Assembly: GCF_029873635.1 (NCBI RefSeq) | Contig: NC_080417.1 | Span: forward strand, 32,662,214 to 32,726,213 | Direction of reading: 5' to 3' | DNA: 64,000 nt | Source of the DNA: Malania oleifera | Taxonomy: Eukaryota > Streptophyta > Magnoliopsida > Santalales > Ximeniaceae | Part shown: positions 1-11,280 of the stretch, one piece after another | Position numbering within the stretch: position 1 is the first letter of the stretch | Layout of the letters: the number at the start of each line of letters is the position of its first letter | Made by a program: the position numbers and the translations under genes | Notes under the pieces: model-generated | Seen by the model: the letters and a program-made list of their open reading frames with translations, nothing else | Told to the model about the DNA's origin: nothing | Databases searched by the model: none

Positions 1-930
1 GTAACTTTCAAGAACACATGGTCCCCTACAACAAACTCCAGCTCTCATTGGGGGGTGTCAACATAACTTTTGTCTCAACTCTGAGCCGTTTTGATCCTGT
101 CTCGGATAAACCTGACTTTCTTATAGGTTTGCTGAACAATTTCTGGCCCCAAAACCTACCTTTCACTAATTTCATACCAATATAATAGAGATAGACACCT
201 CCAACCATACAATGCTTCATATGGTACCATCGCAATGCTGGCCTGGTAGCTGTTATTATAAGCAAATTCAACCAGCGGAAAAAACTATATCCAACTACCT
301 CTTAAGTCCAACATACAAGCTCACAGCATATCCTCTAGTATCTATATGGTTCTTTCTATCTGTCCATCAGTTTGAGAATAAAATGTTGTGCTGAAGGTTA
401 GCTGAGAACCCATGGCTCTTTGCAAACTCTTCCATAAATGAGATGTGAATCGTGGGTCTCAGTCTGATACTATAAACACTAGCACACCATGCAGTGTAAC
501 TACCTCCTATATGTACAAGTCTGTCAGTCTATTTATGGAGTAGCTAACTCTGACTGGAAGGAAATGGATAGTCTTGATCAATCGGTCAACGACTACCCAA
601 ATGGCGTCCTATCCATGCAATGTCGGCAATAACCCTATGACAAAGTCTATAGAAATATGCTCCCACTTCCATTCGGGAATGTGAAGCGGTTGCAATGATA
701 CCGTCGGTCTCTGATGCTCAGCTTTCACCTGTTGGCATGTCAAACACTGCTCTACAAATTCAGTGATTTCTTTCTTCATACTACCCCACCAGAAAGACTT
801 TTGTAGATCCTTGTACATCTTAGTGCTTCCAGGGTGTAGTGTATAAATGGATCGATGCACTTCCTCCAAGATAATTCTCTTAATCTTAGCATTGGCTGGT
901 AGACATAGTCCAGTACGGAACCTCAAAGCT
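1..930 (-). pseudogene. G1 integrase region (fossil)
   Basis: Minus-strand remnant of Gypsy integrase. The piece around 609-926 is the N-terminal zinc-binding part: histidines in the segment reading EVHRSIYTLHPGSTKMY, then a CLTCQQVK pair of cysteines, followed by the start of the catalytic core (WEHISIDFVIGLLP). The rest continues towards the left edge in decayed form. Confidence 0.82.
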
Positions 931-999
931 CCATCATCTGAGATATTAAACTTTGCTTGTTGATCATTCTACACTTTATCCGTAATCTTTTATAATTTT

Positions 1000-2500
1000 G
1001 CATCTTTCATCTAGGCAGCTTTAATCTTTTCCTGTAAGGTGGGCTGAAGTACCAAATTAGCAATGAATGCCTAGTGATCTCCCTCTACCAGTTCCACGCC
1101 AAGCTTTTCTAAATACATCTAGATTGGATGTTGAGTCACCAATGTTGATACTGATGAACCCATTGATTTCCAGCTCAAAGCATCAATTACCACATTAGCT
1201 TTTCCTGGGTGGTAACTGATGGTGCAGTCATAATCTTTAATTAACTCTAGCCACCTCCTCTACCTCATATTTAACTCTTTTTGTTTGAAGAAGTATTTCA
1301 AACTTTTGTGGCCCATGAAGATCTCAAACTTACCCCCATACAAATAATGTCTCCAAATTTTTAATGCGTAAACCACCGCTGCTAACTCCAGATCATTGAT
1401 AGGGTAATTCTTTTCATATTTTTTGAGTTGCCATGAAGCATATGCTACAACTCTCCCTCACTGCATCAACACACAACCAAGCCCTTTGTGTGATGCATCA
1501 CTGTAAATTAAAAAACCTTCTTCTCCCAAAAGAATCGTTAGAACTGGTGCAGTGATGAGTCATTGTTTTAATTCCTAGAAGCTCTATTCACACTCATCTA
1601 TGCATTAAATCCTTACATAATTCCTGGTCAATCTGGTTAAAGGGCCTAATAGTTTAGAAAATCCTTCTACAAATCAGAGATAGTATCCTACCAGTCCCAA
1701 GAAACTTCTAACTTCCTGTACATTTTTCGGTATTTTCCAATCCACTACCATCTCAATTTTGCTCAAATCCACAGAGATGCCACCCCTAGATATCACGTGT
1801 CTAAGGAAAGTAACTTACTTTAACCAGAACTCACACTTCTTGAATTTTGCATACAACCTTCTTTCTCTCAGCACCTGTAAAACTATCCTCATGCTCCTCG
1901 AGTCTCTTTGAATACACCAAAATATTATCAATAAAAACCACAACAAACTGATCTAGGTACTGATGGAAGACCCTGTTCATCAAGTCCATGAATACAGTAG
2001 GAGCATTCGTCAGTCTGAACGACATAACCAGGAACTCATAATGGCAACACTAAGTTCAGAATGCTGTTTTTGGAACATCCTCTACATTAACCTTCACTTG
2101 ATGGAATCATAGATCAATCTTGGAGAAAGTTTGTTTCCCCTGAAGCTGGTCAAATAAGTCATCAATGAGGGGAAGCAGGTATTTATTCTTAATGGTCACT
2201 TTATTGATTTCTATGTAGTTGATGCACATTCTCATCGACCCATATTTCTTTTTCACGAACAATGCCGGTGCTCCCCAGGGTGACACATTGGGCCTAATAA
2301 ACCTTTTGTCTAACAATTCTTGTAGTTGTTCTTTCAAATCTTTTAATTTTTTCGGTGCCATTCTGTGCGGCACTTTAGAAATCGGCGTTGTTCCCAGAGA
2401 CAAGTTGATAACAAATTCTACCTCACGATCAGGAGGCAGTCTCGGTAAATCCTCCAAAAACACATTAGGAAAATACCTTAGTATCGGGATATCCTCCAAC
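1000..2500 (-). pseudogene. G1 reverse transcriptase and RNase H region (fossil)
   Basis: Minus-strand Gypsy RT. The 2107-2499 portion carries the upstream RT block ([20 protein letters not shown], then [15 protein letters not shown] and FSKIDL). The 1831-2025 portion carries the palm segment with [18 protein letters not shown] and [12 protein letters not shown]. RNase H-like sequence follows to about 1000. The region is fossil and heavily interrupted. Confidence 0.85.
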
Positions 2501-2589
2501 TTTAATTTCCCTTTTGGATCTTTCTTTACACAGGCTAGGTATCCCTAGCATCCCTCCAATAACAACCTCCTCACCTAGATGGCTGATAA

Positions 2590-3020
2590 TATCTATGGTG
2601 GGGTGTGCACACATGTCCCCACAAATCTGTATTCCTCTTCTCTTAGAGGTTTGAATACCACCTCCTTATGATAACAGTCAATGTTGGCATAGTTGGTAAT
2701 TAGCCAGTCCATTCCTAGAATTACCTCGAAACCATGCATGTCTAGAACTACCAAGTTAGTTGGCAAAGACCTCCCCTGAACACTAATCAGACAATCTTTA
2801 AGTACCTTTCTACACAACACTACAGTCTTGATCGGCGTAGTCATTAATAAACTAACATCTAAGGGCTGAGTTTTCATATCACATATCTTGATAAATTCCC
2901 GGGCTATGAAAGAGAAGGTCGCCCCTGAATAAAACAGAACAATAGTTTTATATGACAAAATTGAAATAATACTTGTCATTACATCACTTGCTGTCTTAGT
3001 GTCTCTTGGTGTCAAGGCAT
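2590..3020 (-). pseudogene. G1 aspartic protease region (fossil)
   Basis: Minus-strand segment with the look of a Gypsy retropepsin: a hydrophobic strand, then VLFYSGATFSFIA where the active-site region of the family lies, and later VVLDMHGFEVILGMDWL, the usual Gypsy protease flap and C-terminal block. It lies between gag and RT as expected. Confidence 0.78.
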
Positions 3021-3059
3021 AGACCCGCGCTGGGGCGATATTCCTCTACAAACCACCTA

Positions 3060-4085
3060 TGGGTGCTTGGTTATCTCCTTAGTGTGGTCTAGGAGAAGGC
3101 GTATTGCCCAGTGGTGCACAACAGTCTCGTGCTATTTGTCCGGGTCAACTACATCGATAACAAATCACCTCTTTGACCTGACATTCTTCTGGATGACTCC
3201 CGTGGCACCTAAGACAGGGAGGGTACAATGGTCCACCCTATACAGCTTGGTCTCCCATCCCTTGTCTCTGACCTCCTCTTCCACCATGCCTCCTCCTAGG
3301 CCCCCAATTAGTGCCTACCTGAAACTCGATAGGTGTGGGCCTCTTCCTCTAACTCTATGCCTTAGAATCTCTCTGTAGGCTGGTCTCTATAACTGTGGCT
3401 TTATCTAATAGTTTTGAAAAAGTCTGAGCCTGGAATGCTACCACCTATTCATAAATACCCTGTCTCAGGACTTCCTCTAATTTCCTCACCTTCTTTTCCT
3501 CGTCTAACACCATGTATGGGGCAAAATGGGATAGCTCAATGAATCTTGCGGCATACTGTTGTACCATCAGATGTCCCTGTGTCAAATTCAAGAATTTTGT
3601 TGCTTTAGCATTTTAGGTGGTAGCGTGGAAATACCACTCGAAAAATAACTCTCTAAGATGGCTCTAGGTCATAGCTATAGGCACAGGCCTCTGCTTCTCC
3701 AACAATCTCGCTGATCTCCACTAGAGTTTAGCCTCCTTTGTCAACTTAAACATAACAAATGATACCTTTTGCACCTTAGTGTACGCGAGAACTGCCAACG
3801 TTTCCTCAATCTCATTGACCCAGTTCTCAGCCACGAATAGGTAGGCTCCTCCAAAGAATGCTAGGGGATTTATACGTGTGAACTGCTCAATCATACAGCC
3901 CCGTTCCCCATAATTTCTGGCCATCACTTGTTGGGTGACACTACGTAGCACTACTTCAGAATCACTGCCGCCCATACTGAAAAGTTTTACCTCATCACCA
4001 CCACCAGCATTCATATCGCCATCCCTAGGGTCCATCCTGAAAATGGAACAAAACGGTCTTAGAATTCTATCATCGTAAAACAACT
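3060..4085 (-). pseudogene. G1 gag region (fossil)
   Basis: Minus-strand capsid-type gag remnant. The 3721-4083 piece contains FFGGAYLFVAENWVNEIEET and KVSFVMFKLTKEA, matching the plant Gypsy gag pattern of a Trp-containing helix followed by a FKLxxxA helix. The remainder down to about 3060 is more decayed and covers the expected position of the nucleocapsid. Confidence 0.72.
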
Positions 4086-4422
4086 AATACACTCATCTGA
4101 CTAAAAACCATAAAATATTTGTCTATAACCATTCATCTTAACGTCCTCATATTTCCTAATTTAAGATTCAGTCTTACCACTCAGAAACAAGAACTGGGGA
4201 TAGTTTACTATGGCTTTCCTAAAATCATCACCCTAAGAAAATCATAGAAACCACCACAGAATTTCCTACCTCCAGACTGCAAGATAGAATCCCAAATTTC
4301 AATCTTATCCTCCAACAATAACTAACTCATATCCTAGTCTACCCATCTCCTACTGTCATCAAGACCCATTCCTATACTCTGGTATTGTATTCCGTTGAAG
4401 TTTACAGAACCTAGCAACCTAA

Positions 4423-4434
4423 GTTCTGATACCA
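4423..4434 (-). other. G1 primer-binding site
   Basis: On the minus strand TGGTATCAGAAC lies a few bases after the end of the 5' LTR. It resembles the complement of the 3' end of initiator Met-tRNA (TGGTATCAGAGC), the usual primer in plant Copia and many Gypsy elements. Confidence 0.75.
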
Positions 4435-4799
4435 AACTGTGACAACCTGATTTTTCTACCATTTTTTTTTAATAAACAATAATAATCAATCATCTAACAA
4501 ACATCTCTGATACCATATATCAACATGACTCGACCCGAAGTAGGGTATCAGGTAGTTTGTCCATCAATACATACAATTCATGCAATGGAATACATAAAGT
4601 GTCTGAGTCCCATATATAATACAAAAGTGCTAGAACCTCCACACATATACATATACTACAGCAAAAATTCACAAAATACTCTAGGGGTTATACAAAACAT
4701 ATCCCCAACTCTAAACACTTACCCTGAATATTAGGGTAAAAAGATCTTCTCTACCTCGAAGCTTTCTCTGCTTGTCTGTCCTAATTTCCTGAAATGTTT

Positions 4800-4860
4800 A
4801 AATTGTTTGAGGTGAGACACCTCTCAGTAAGACGGAATAAATTATTCATAGTGTGTGGCA
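4800..4860 (-). promoter_or_regulatory. Conserved Gypsy LTR block with small hairpin
   Basis: In minus-strand sense it contains TTACTGAGAGGTGTCTCACC, in which TGAGA and TCTCA can pair around a GGTG loop, next to TTATTCCGTCTTACTG. The same block occurs near 27763-27812, 29640-29690 and 53257-53310 in other Gypsy LTRs of this window. A role in RNA 3'-end formation or packaging is possible but is only inference. Confidence 0.6.
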
Positions 4861-5671
4861 ACATAAGTTTTGTTATATCCTAACACATTCATTTAAACAA
4901 TTATATTAACTAAGAAAAACATACATATTTATACTCATAATTATATGTATATAAACATAGTTTCATTAGCTTTCATTTCTCATCATCATATATCAATATG
5001 TTTTCATAAGCTTTCATTTCTCATCATTATAAATCACATGTTTTCATAAGTTTTCATTTCTCATAATCATGTTCTAGCACATGAGTATCCACCAATATAT
5101 AACACAACGCGTCTGTAACTTATGGCTGTTCATTTTTCATTTCATTTCTCATATTCATATTCTAGCCCATGAGTATCCACCAGCATATAACACAATGTGC
5201 CTGTAACTCATGGTTTTTCATTATATTATCACATACAATTATCACGTTTTTAATGAGGAACCATCTTGAGGATATTCATGTCACATGGTCATGTATTCAC
5301 CCCACATGACCGGGTTGTGCGACCCATAGGCGGGACCCAATCGTGACTGGCCTACTGGGTTAGATCAAAACTAAATTCATCCGTAGTATGATTGGCCTAT
5401 CGTAGCCTGGTCCAGACCCAGGGGCAGTCAACATCTCTCCACAGCCTAATCGACTGTCACACCACACTCTATCCAAGACGTGTGGTTGCACTAACACATT
5501 CTAGCAATGGTATCGTGCTCTCTGTATATCTCTGGTCGATCAAGATTCTCATTTCCAAATTTTTGTATTCATATTTCATCATGTTTATATAATTATCATC
5601 ATTTCTGTACAATTCTCATCATTTATGTGACAAACATGTTTGTGTATATTTCATATCATCATATATGTATA

Positions 5672-5731
<60 letters not shown>
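5672..5731. repeat. (CA)n(TA)n microsatellite
   Basis: About 35 bases of CA repeat followed directly by about 25 bases of TA repeat, inside the G1 LTR. The apparent open frame across it is only repeat-encoded. Confidence 0.95.
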
Positions 5732-6437
5732 CACATTTCATCATTTCTCAGTAAAACATATTTGTGTATCACATTTCATCATTTCTTAGTAAAACATATC
5801 TGGGTTTCTCATATCTTCATATCTGTATAAAAACATATGTATAGCGCATATCATCGTTTCTTAGTGCAAATCAGATATTTCAGTATAAAACTATTATTTC
5901 ATATTCCTCATGCCACACAATTTTAACTAATACTCATAATATAATAATCACAGGGAAATATCCATATCATAGTTTTTCCAAAATCATATACAGTATTCAC
6001 ATTTTCACATACTTTAAATCAGCTAGTTAATTTCCCAAAAATATTTATTATAATTTATTCCCCTTATCTGCTTACTCAGAAGGTGCTTGCTAAAATCTTT
6101 AAACCCATACCCGCGGCGTTCAGAGCTCAAAGCCTTGAAATCATATTTCTTCAATTCAATCAACTCAACCCCAAAATTATAATCATTTAAACATCCCTAG
6201 GCCCATACACTCCATTAACTAGTAAAATTCTAAACAATTAACACAATCTATCTCCCTTACCTCAACTTTGGAGTGGTGCCAAGGAACCCAAAAACATAAA
6301 ACAACTTCGATTAACTTGCTAAGGGTCTCTCCTAGGACCCCATGGTGGTGTCTGATCATCAAATCGAGTTGAAATCAAAGATAAATCGAAGAGAGAACGG
6401 AGAGGGTTTCCGTAGGTTTAGTGAGCTAAAGAGATTT

Positions 6438-7863
6438 TGTTTGACCAAGTGGTTAAGGGTCTTTCATTCCAACTATGTTTTGATGACAACAACCCATTAG
6501 CAATTCTTTAGGGCTACTAACCTTTTTCTCTAGTCATGTTCAGCTGCACAGAATGGAACCAAAGCAAATAAGTTTCAAATAAGCCAGAAGCAACTCGTGA
6601 CATAACCAAAAGTTCAACCACTCAAAGCTTTCATGGACTCTACATCATATGCAAGTGTTCAAAAGATTGAGTGTGAAAGTGAGAGATATTATTTTGTAAA
6701 TCCCTTGTATATGGAGTGACTTAAATAAAAATCAAGAAATGGGCATATCACACACACACAACAAAAACAAGTAAAGCTACTTAAGGTGTCCAAAAACCCT
6801 TAAACAAACAAGGACTTTTCTTAGAACTTAAAAAGATTTTCTTTTAAAGAAGTAAGAAAGGACTCGTCGATGAACACAAGGCTTCGTCAACGAGTATAAC
6901 ACATACCCTCGTCGGGAACACAAGGTTCTTATTGACGAATAAAAATTGAGATGTGTCTGAATTCAGAATTAGCAACTCTTCGACAAACACAGGGCTTCGT
7001 CGATGAATATATTGAAGATCTCGTCGGTGAACACAGGGTTCTCGTCGAAGAAAAGAAATTGAGATCTGTTTGAATTTAGAACCAACAACTTGTTGACAAA
7101 CACGGGTCTTCGTTGACGAATTACTGAAGAGTTCGTCAACGAAGTACAAACCTCATCGACGAATGTCGAGCAGTAGGGATCGTTAAATGCAGCAGAACAA
7201 CTAGTTTTTCCCTTATCTTGCATCAATAAATGCCCAATGGCTCTCCAGCACCTAGCTCGCCCATTTGGTGTTTAAATAAGGGTTATTGCATTTACTTCAA
7301 AAAAAGAAAGCTCATTCACTTATTAAGATCATTTATTTTGCTTTCACTTTAGGTTTTCCCTCATACTCACTTGCTCTCTTCTTGCTGCTCTTGCTCTTGT
7401 TTTATTCCATTGAAAATAGGACATAGTGTGAGGATATTGTGGTGATACTCAGCTCAAAGCGAGCATTTAATATTGTATTCACCTCTTATTAACTACTTGT
7501 ATAGAAAGGCCCTTTGTGAGCCATTGTAGGGTATCTTTGAGTGAGTACCTTGTTGAAGCTCTTTGTGAGCAGTTTCGTGTATTGGCTTCTCTGCCTGAAG
7601 GAGGATCGTATAGTGGATTTTGGGAATCCTTGAGTTGATCTCAAGGCGTGGACATAGGCAGGGTGCCGAACCATGTTAATATCGTCGTGTTAAGTTTCTC
7701 TTCTCTACTCTCTCTTTTATATTGCTCATTCATTACCATTTTCTGCACTTTTATATTGTGATATTATCCACTTGTTCTTGGAAAGATTTTTGTGTGTAGA
7801 AATTTTGCATATCCGCGGGAAATGTCTATTCAGCCCCCCTCTAGATGCTCAACCGGGCCAACA
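6438..7863 (+). repeat. S1 5' LTR
   Basis: LTR of about 1.43 kb, from TGTTTGACC to GGGCCAACA, matching 22541-23519 over most of the shared length. It contains an array of TTCGTCGACGAA-like near-palindromes (6855-7180), a TATA-like TTTAAATAAG at 7271, and then a leader. It is longer than its partner, which lacks the array portion. Confidence 0.93.
6855..7180 (+). promoter_or_regulatory. S1 LTR palindrome array (TTCGTCGACGAA type)
   Basis: About a dozen variants of TTCGTCGACGAA are spaced 20-40 bases apart, often followed by ACACAAGG or ACACAGGG. The array lies about 90 bases upstream of the TATA-like site, so it is probably an LTR promoter or enhancer region. The binding factor is unknown. 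Confidence 0.7.
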
Positions 7864-7865
7864 AG

Positions 7866-7877
7866 TGGTATAAGAGC
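7866..7877 (+). other. S1 primer-binding site
   Basis: TGGTATAAGAGC starts three bases after the LTR end. It is one base off the common initiator Met-tRNA primer complement TGGTATCAGAGC. Confidence 0.75.
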
Positions 7878-7922
7878 GCCAGTTGCTGAATTTTGGAGTA
7901 ACTCCCAGGAGAAAAGATCAAA

Positions 7923-9625
7923 ATGGTGGATATGTTTACCCAAGGTCAGTCCGTGGACCATCCCCCCAAATTTTGTGGAGCTAACTACCCAGCATGGAAG
8001 GATCGAATGTCAATCTTCATCCAAGCCTATGACTACCGAATGTGGAACGTCATCACTGAAGGAGACTACACCTTCAAGAACGAAGAAGGCGATGACATAC
8101 CTATTGGAAAACTTCCCGAGGTGGATGCAAAGCTAGCACAACTGAACTTCAAGACCAAGAACTTCCTCTGTTGTGCTGTAAATGATGAAGAGTACAACCA
8201 ACTATACGGATGCAACATAACTAAGGAAATATGGGAAAAGCTTCAGGTGACATACGAAGGTACAACCTAGGTAAAAAGGTTAAAAATTTATATGTTGGTA
8301 AAAGAATATGAGATGTTTAAAATGGAAGAAGGTGGGACAATTACTGCTATGTTTACTCAATTCACACACATCACAAATGGATTAAAAGCACTCAGTAGAG
8401 AGTACTCTATGGAAGACAATGTGCAGAAAGTCCTTCGCTCATTACCGACATCTTGGCACGCTAAGTCGACGGTAATTGAAGAAGAAAAGGACCTCTCAAA
8501 GGTCACCCTTGACAAATTGATCGGGTCTCTTATGACCTATGAGATCAAGAAGAAAAATGTTGCCGTAGAAGCTAAAGTACCCAAGAAGGCTACCGGAATT
8601 GCTCTAAAAGCCAAAAAGCAAAAAGAGTTCGTATAAGAGGAAGAAAATGATGATGATGATGATGAAGTTGCCGTCCTTACAAGAAGATTCAAGAATTTTC
8701 TGATCAACAAACGAAATGGCAAACAAAAGGAGAAAGGAGAATCGAGCACAAGATGCTACAATTGCAAAAAGATCGGGCACCGCATGGCTGATTGTCCTCT
8801 CTTCAAAAACAAAGGCAACAATCAACAGGGAGACAAAAAGAAGTTCAAAGCAATGAACGCAACTGAATGGGATGAACTGGATGGGACCTTAATCGACGAA
8901 GAAATCGAGGAAGAAGCTGCTCATTTCTGCCTTATGGCGGACGAACAAAGTGAGGTAAACTCTGATGACGAATATCTCCCTTCTTATGAAGAACTAGAAG
9001 AAAATTGTAGAAAACTCTATATTGAATTAAAAGCATCTACAAATAAACTCAAACTCTTAGAAGAAAATCATTCAAGATGCAAACAAAAACAAGTCTGCTC
9101 ATGTGACACTTTGAAACAAGAAAATGCGTCTCTTAGTCTTGAAAATGAAAAGCTCACTAAGGAATACATAAATTGCAAAGAGCCTTCTCAAAAGGAAGTT
9201 GGAAGCTTGAAAGGTCAAATAATCGAAATTCTTCAAGAAAACTCTACATTGAAAAAGAAGGTGGAAGATCAAAACAATACTATCTATAAATTTACAAATG
9301 GTAAGAAAATTTTTGATAAGTTACTTGGAGTTCAAAGGTTTGGAATTTTCAAAGAAGGATTAGGATACGGCCTATCGTATTCAGAATGATAGAATTTGCA
9401 CATCTTTATGCTAAAAGGAGCTCCGCATCAAAGAAAAACCCTGCACCTAAACCAAACCCATCACATGCTAACAATGTTTGCCTATATTGTGAAAGAATAG
9501 GTCATGTACAATTTACTTGTCCCTTCAGGGGGAATAGAGGAAAAAACATGAATTACAAATGGGTGATTAAGAACACTAACCCCATAGGACTAAAGAAAAT
9601 GTGGGTACCAAAACAAGTCACTTAA
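7923..9625 (+). pseudogene. S1 gag region (fossil)
   Basis: Copia gag of Sirevirus size. It begins with MVDMFTQGQSVDHPPKFCG followed by YPAWKDRMSIFI, the usual plant Copia gag N-terminus. A first CCHC zinc knuckle (CYNCKKIGHRMADC) lies near 8755-8800, then an acidic, coiled-coil-like stretch (about 8880-9300), then a second knuckle (CLYCERIGHVQFTC) near 9480. Two knuckles separated by a coiled coil are typical of Sirevirus gag. The region is interrupted in places. Confidence 0.85.
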
Positions 9626-9629
9626 TGTT

Positions 9630-9905
9630 GTGTGTAGGTATACTTGAAGACCGACTCCATAAGAAACAAATGGTTTCTCAATAATGGATATTCAAGACAT
9701 ATGACAGGAGATGCAAGCAAATTTCTCTCTTTCACCTACAAAAGGGAAGGACTAGTCACATTTGGAGACAATGCCAAAGGAAGAATCATCGATAAAGGTA
9801 AAATAGGTAATTCATCATTGGCTATTGATAATGTTGCTCTTGTAGATACTCTCAAACACAACTTGTTAAGTGTTAGTCAATTGTGTGATAAAGGGTTAAA
9901 CATTA
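9630..9905 (+). pseudogene. S1 protease region, left of nested S2 (fossil)
   Basis: Contains the Copia retropepsin signature region (YSRHMTGDASKF) followed by FGDNAKGRIIDKGKIG and NLLSVSQLCDKG, which leads into the integrase N-terminus. S2 inserted here. The matching continuation resumes at 17642, after the CATTA duplication. Confidence 0.85.
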
Positions 9906-10869
9906 TGTTGATTAAGGTGTAGTCCCAAGAGGGGGGGGGTGAATTGGATATTAAAAAAAATTAAACCACTTAGTTTTTCTTTCACACACTTCTTATAAGT
10001 TCACCAAAGGCTTCTAGTTGCTCAATTTTGTGTGAGTGTGGCAATCCTATCTATGCATGCAATATCCTTAATTTAAATACAATGCGAAAAATAAAGAGTA
10101 AAGGGGAGAGAGATGACAAACGCGATTTTACGAGGTTCAGCCGACTTGGCCTACATCCTCACCTTGAGCAACCACTCAATAATATACTTCACGTGTCTTT
10201 TTAACAAAGAGCTGATTTTTAGGCTTTCCGGCGAGTTCAGGCAACCGAACTCGACTTCAGGCTCCTGAAGTGTCAACTTTAGGCGCCTGAGGTTCCAAGG
10301 TCAGGCAACTGAAGAGCCTCAGCCAGGTTCTATCTTCTTCATTTAATTCTTCAGGCGACTGAACTTAATCTTCAAGCAATCGAAGAAATTCTTCAGGCTA
10401 CTGAGGTTTGAGTTCAGGCAACCAAACTCACCATTTTCCTAAATTTTCATTTCTAACTAAAAATCTGCTTGGCTTCTTTTCTTAGGTCTTTCATAAAATA
10501 TATTTTTCATGATTTTGAATGCATTTCAAGGTCCATGAGAGTTTCCTAATGATGTGCATGAAATGTATGAGTCTTAAAACTATTCTAAGTTATAATGAGC
10601 TTCAAAATAAATCATATGTCAATGTAAATACATAAGCTCTAAATACCCATTCACAAGAGTTTCTTGAACTTTGCCGCTTGCATCTTGATTTTCATACTTT
10701 TTAAGTTCCAAGATGCTTTCCATGATTTGTAGGCTTTACTTGAATGCATCCATAACTTGTTATCTTTCCGTGCATGGTTAATATAGGTCCTGTATACAAA
10801 CTCAATGCACAGATCAAATACCAAGTGATTTGTCATTATCAAAACAAGATTGGACTTGTAAAGTCAACA
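9906..10869 (-). repeat. S2 3' LTR
   Basis: LTR of 964 bp matching the outer parts of 16101-17641. Its central segment, holding a GCGAAAAATAAAGAGTAAAG leader-like stretch, has no counterpart in the other LTR. The CAGGCGCCTGA-type palindrome array lies at 10229-10435. Confidence 0.9.
10229..10435 (-). promoter_or_regulatory. S2 3' LTR palindrome array (TCAGGCGCCTGA type)
   Basis: Eight to ten variants of TTCAGGCGACTGAA or CAGGCGCCTGAGG at short spacing, the same block as 17000-17210 in the partner LTR. The GGCGCC-centred core differs from the GTCGAC core in S1. Confidence 0.7.
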
Positions 10870-11280
10870 ATCTCCCCCTTTTTGATGATGATAAATGCAC
10901 GAGCAAAAATATATAATGGGTTACGCCCAACTAAAGGCTCCCCCTCAATTAATGCATCAAATATTCAACGAATGACAATATGCTCATGTTCATACACAAG
11001 GTGTTTAGCCTGAACCCAAATAAAATATGAAATATGCTTCCATGTTATTATTTTTGCCTTTTCCAGATTTTCGCCCCCTTTTGACATCAACAAAAAGATG
11101 TAAACAAATAAAGCATGAGTAGACGCAACCTTATGTTCTTCTACCCTTAGAGATCTTAAAGTTTTGAATGTGTCAAAATGTTGATACCAAATATTAATAA
11201 TATGCACTTCCAAGTGATTTAGTTGTAAGAAATGTTGCTCCTCCTGAATTATATCATCTAACACGATTCTAAGCAACCTC
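10870..11280 (-). other. S2 multiple polypurine tracts
   Basis: Read on the minus strand, AAAAAGGGGGAGAT abuts the 3' LTR at 10870-10884. Further purine runs lie at 10936-10949 and 11068-11083. Multiple tracts of the form AAAGGGGGAGA before the 3' LTR are a described Sirevirus signature. Confidence 0.75.

Larger units (their letters stand above)
1..6437 (-). mobile_element. G1: Ty3/Gypsy element, Tekay/Del-like, 5' part
   Basis: Minus-strand Gypsy retrotransposon running off the left edge. Read on the minus strand the order is 5' LTR, primer-binding site, gag, protease, reverse transcriptase/RNase H, integrase, which is the Gypsy order. The remaining 5' LTR piece lies at 23525-23768 because element S1 inserted into the LTR. 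The element is broken, with many interruptions of its reading frames. The long LTR (about 2.2 kb once the insertion is discounted), the Met-tRNA-type primer site and the gag and RT sequence style suggest the Tekay/Del chromovirus lineage. That lineage call is inference. Confidence 0.88.
4438..6437 (-). repeat. G1 5' LTR, first piece
   Basis: The plus-strand edge reads TGTGACAAC and the other edge, at 23768, reads GTCTTCACA, giving the short inverted ends TGTGA/TCACA. The segment contains the conserved Gypsy LTR block GGTGAGACACCTCTCAG near 4810, short tandem repeats at about 4965-5230 and a CA/TA microsatellite. S1 interrupts the LTR after 6437. Confidence 0.82.

Noticed and set aside
5507-5830. 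Open frame of 107 codons through a CA/TA repeat
   Set aside because: Low-complexity His/Thr and Ile/Tyr translation of the microsatellite inside the G1 LTR.
6844-7226. Antisense open frames over the S1 LTR array
   Set aside because: They owe their length to the repeated palindrome and match no family.
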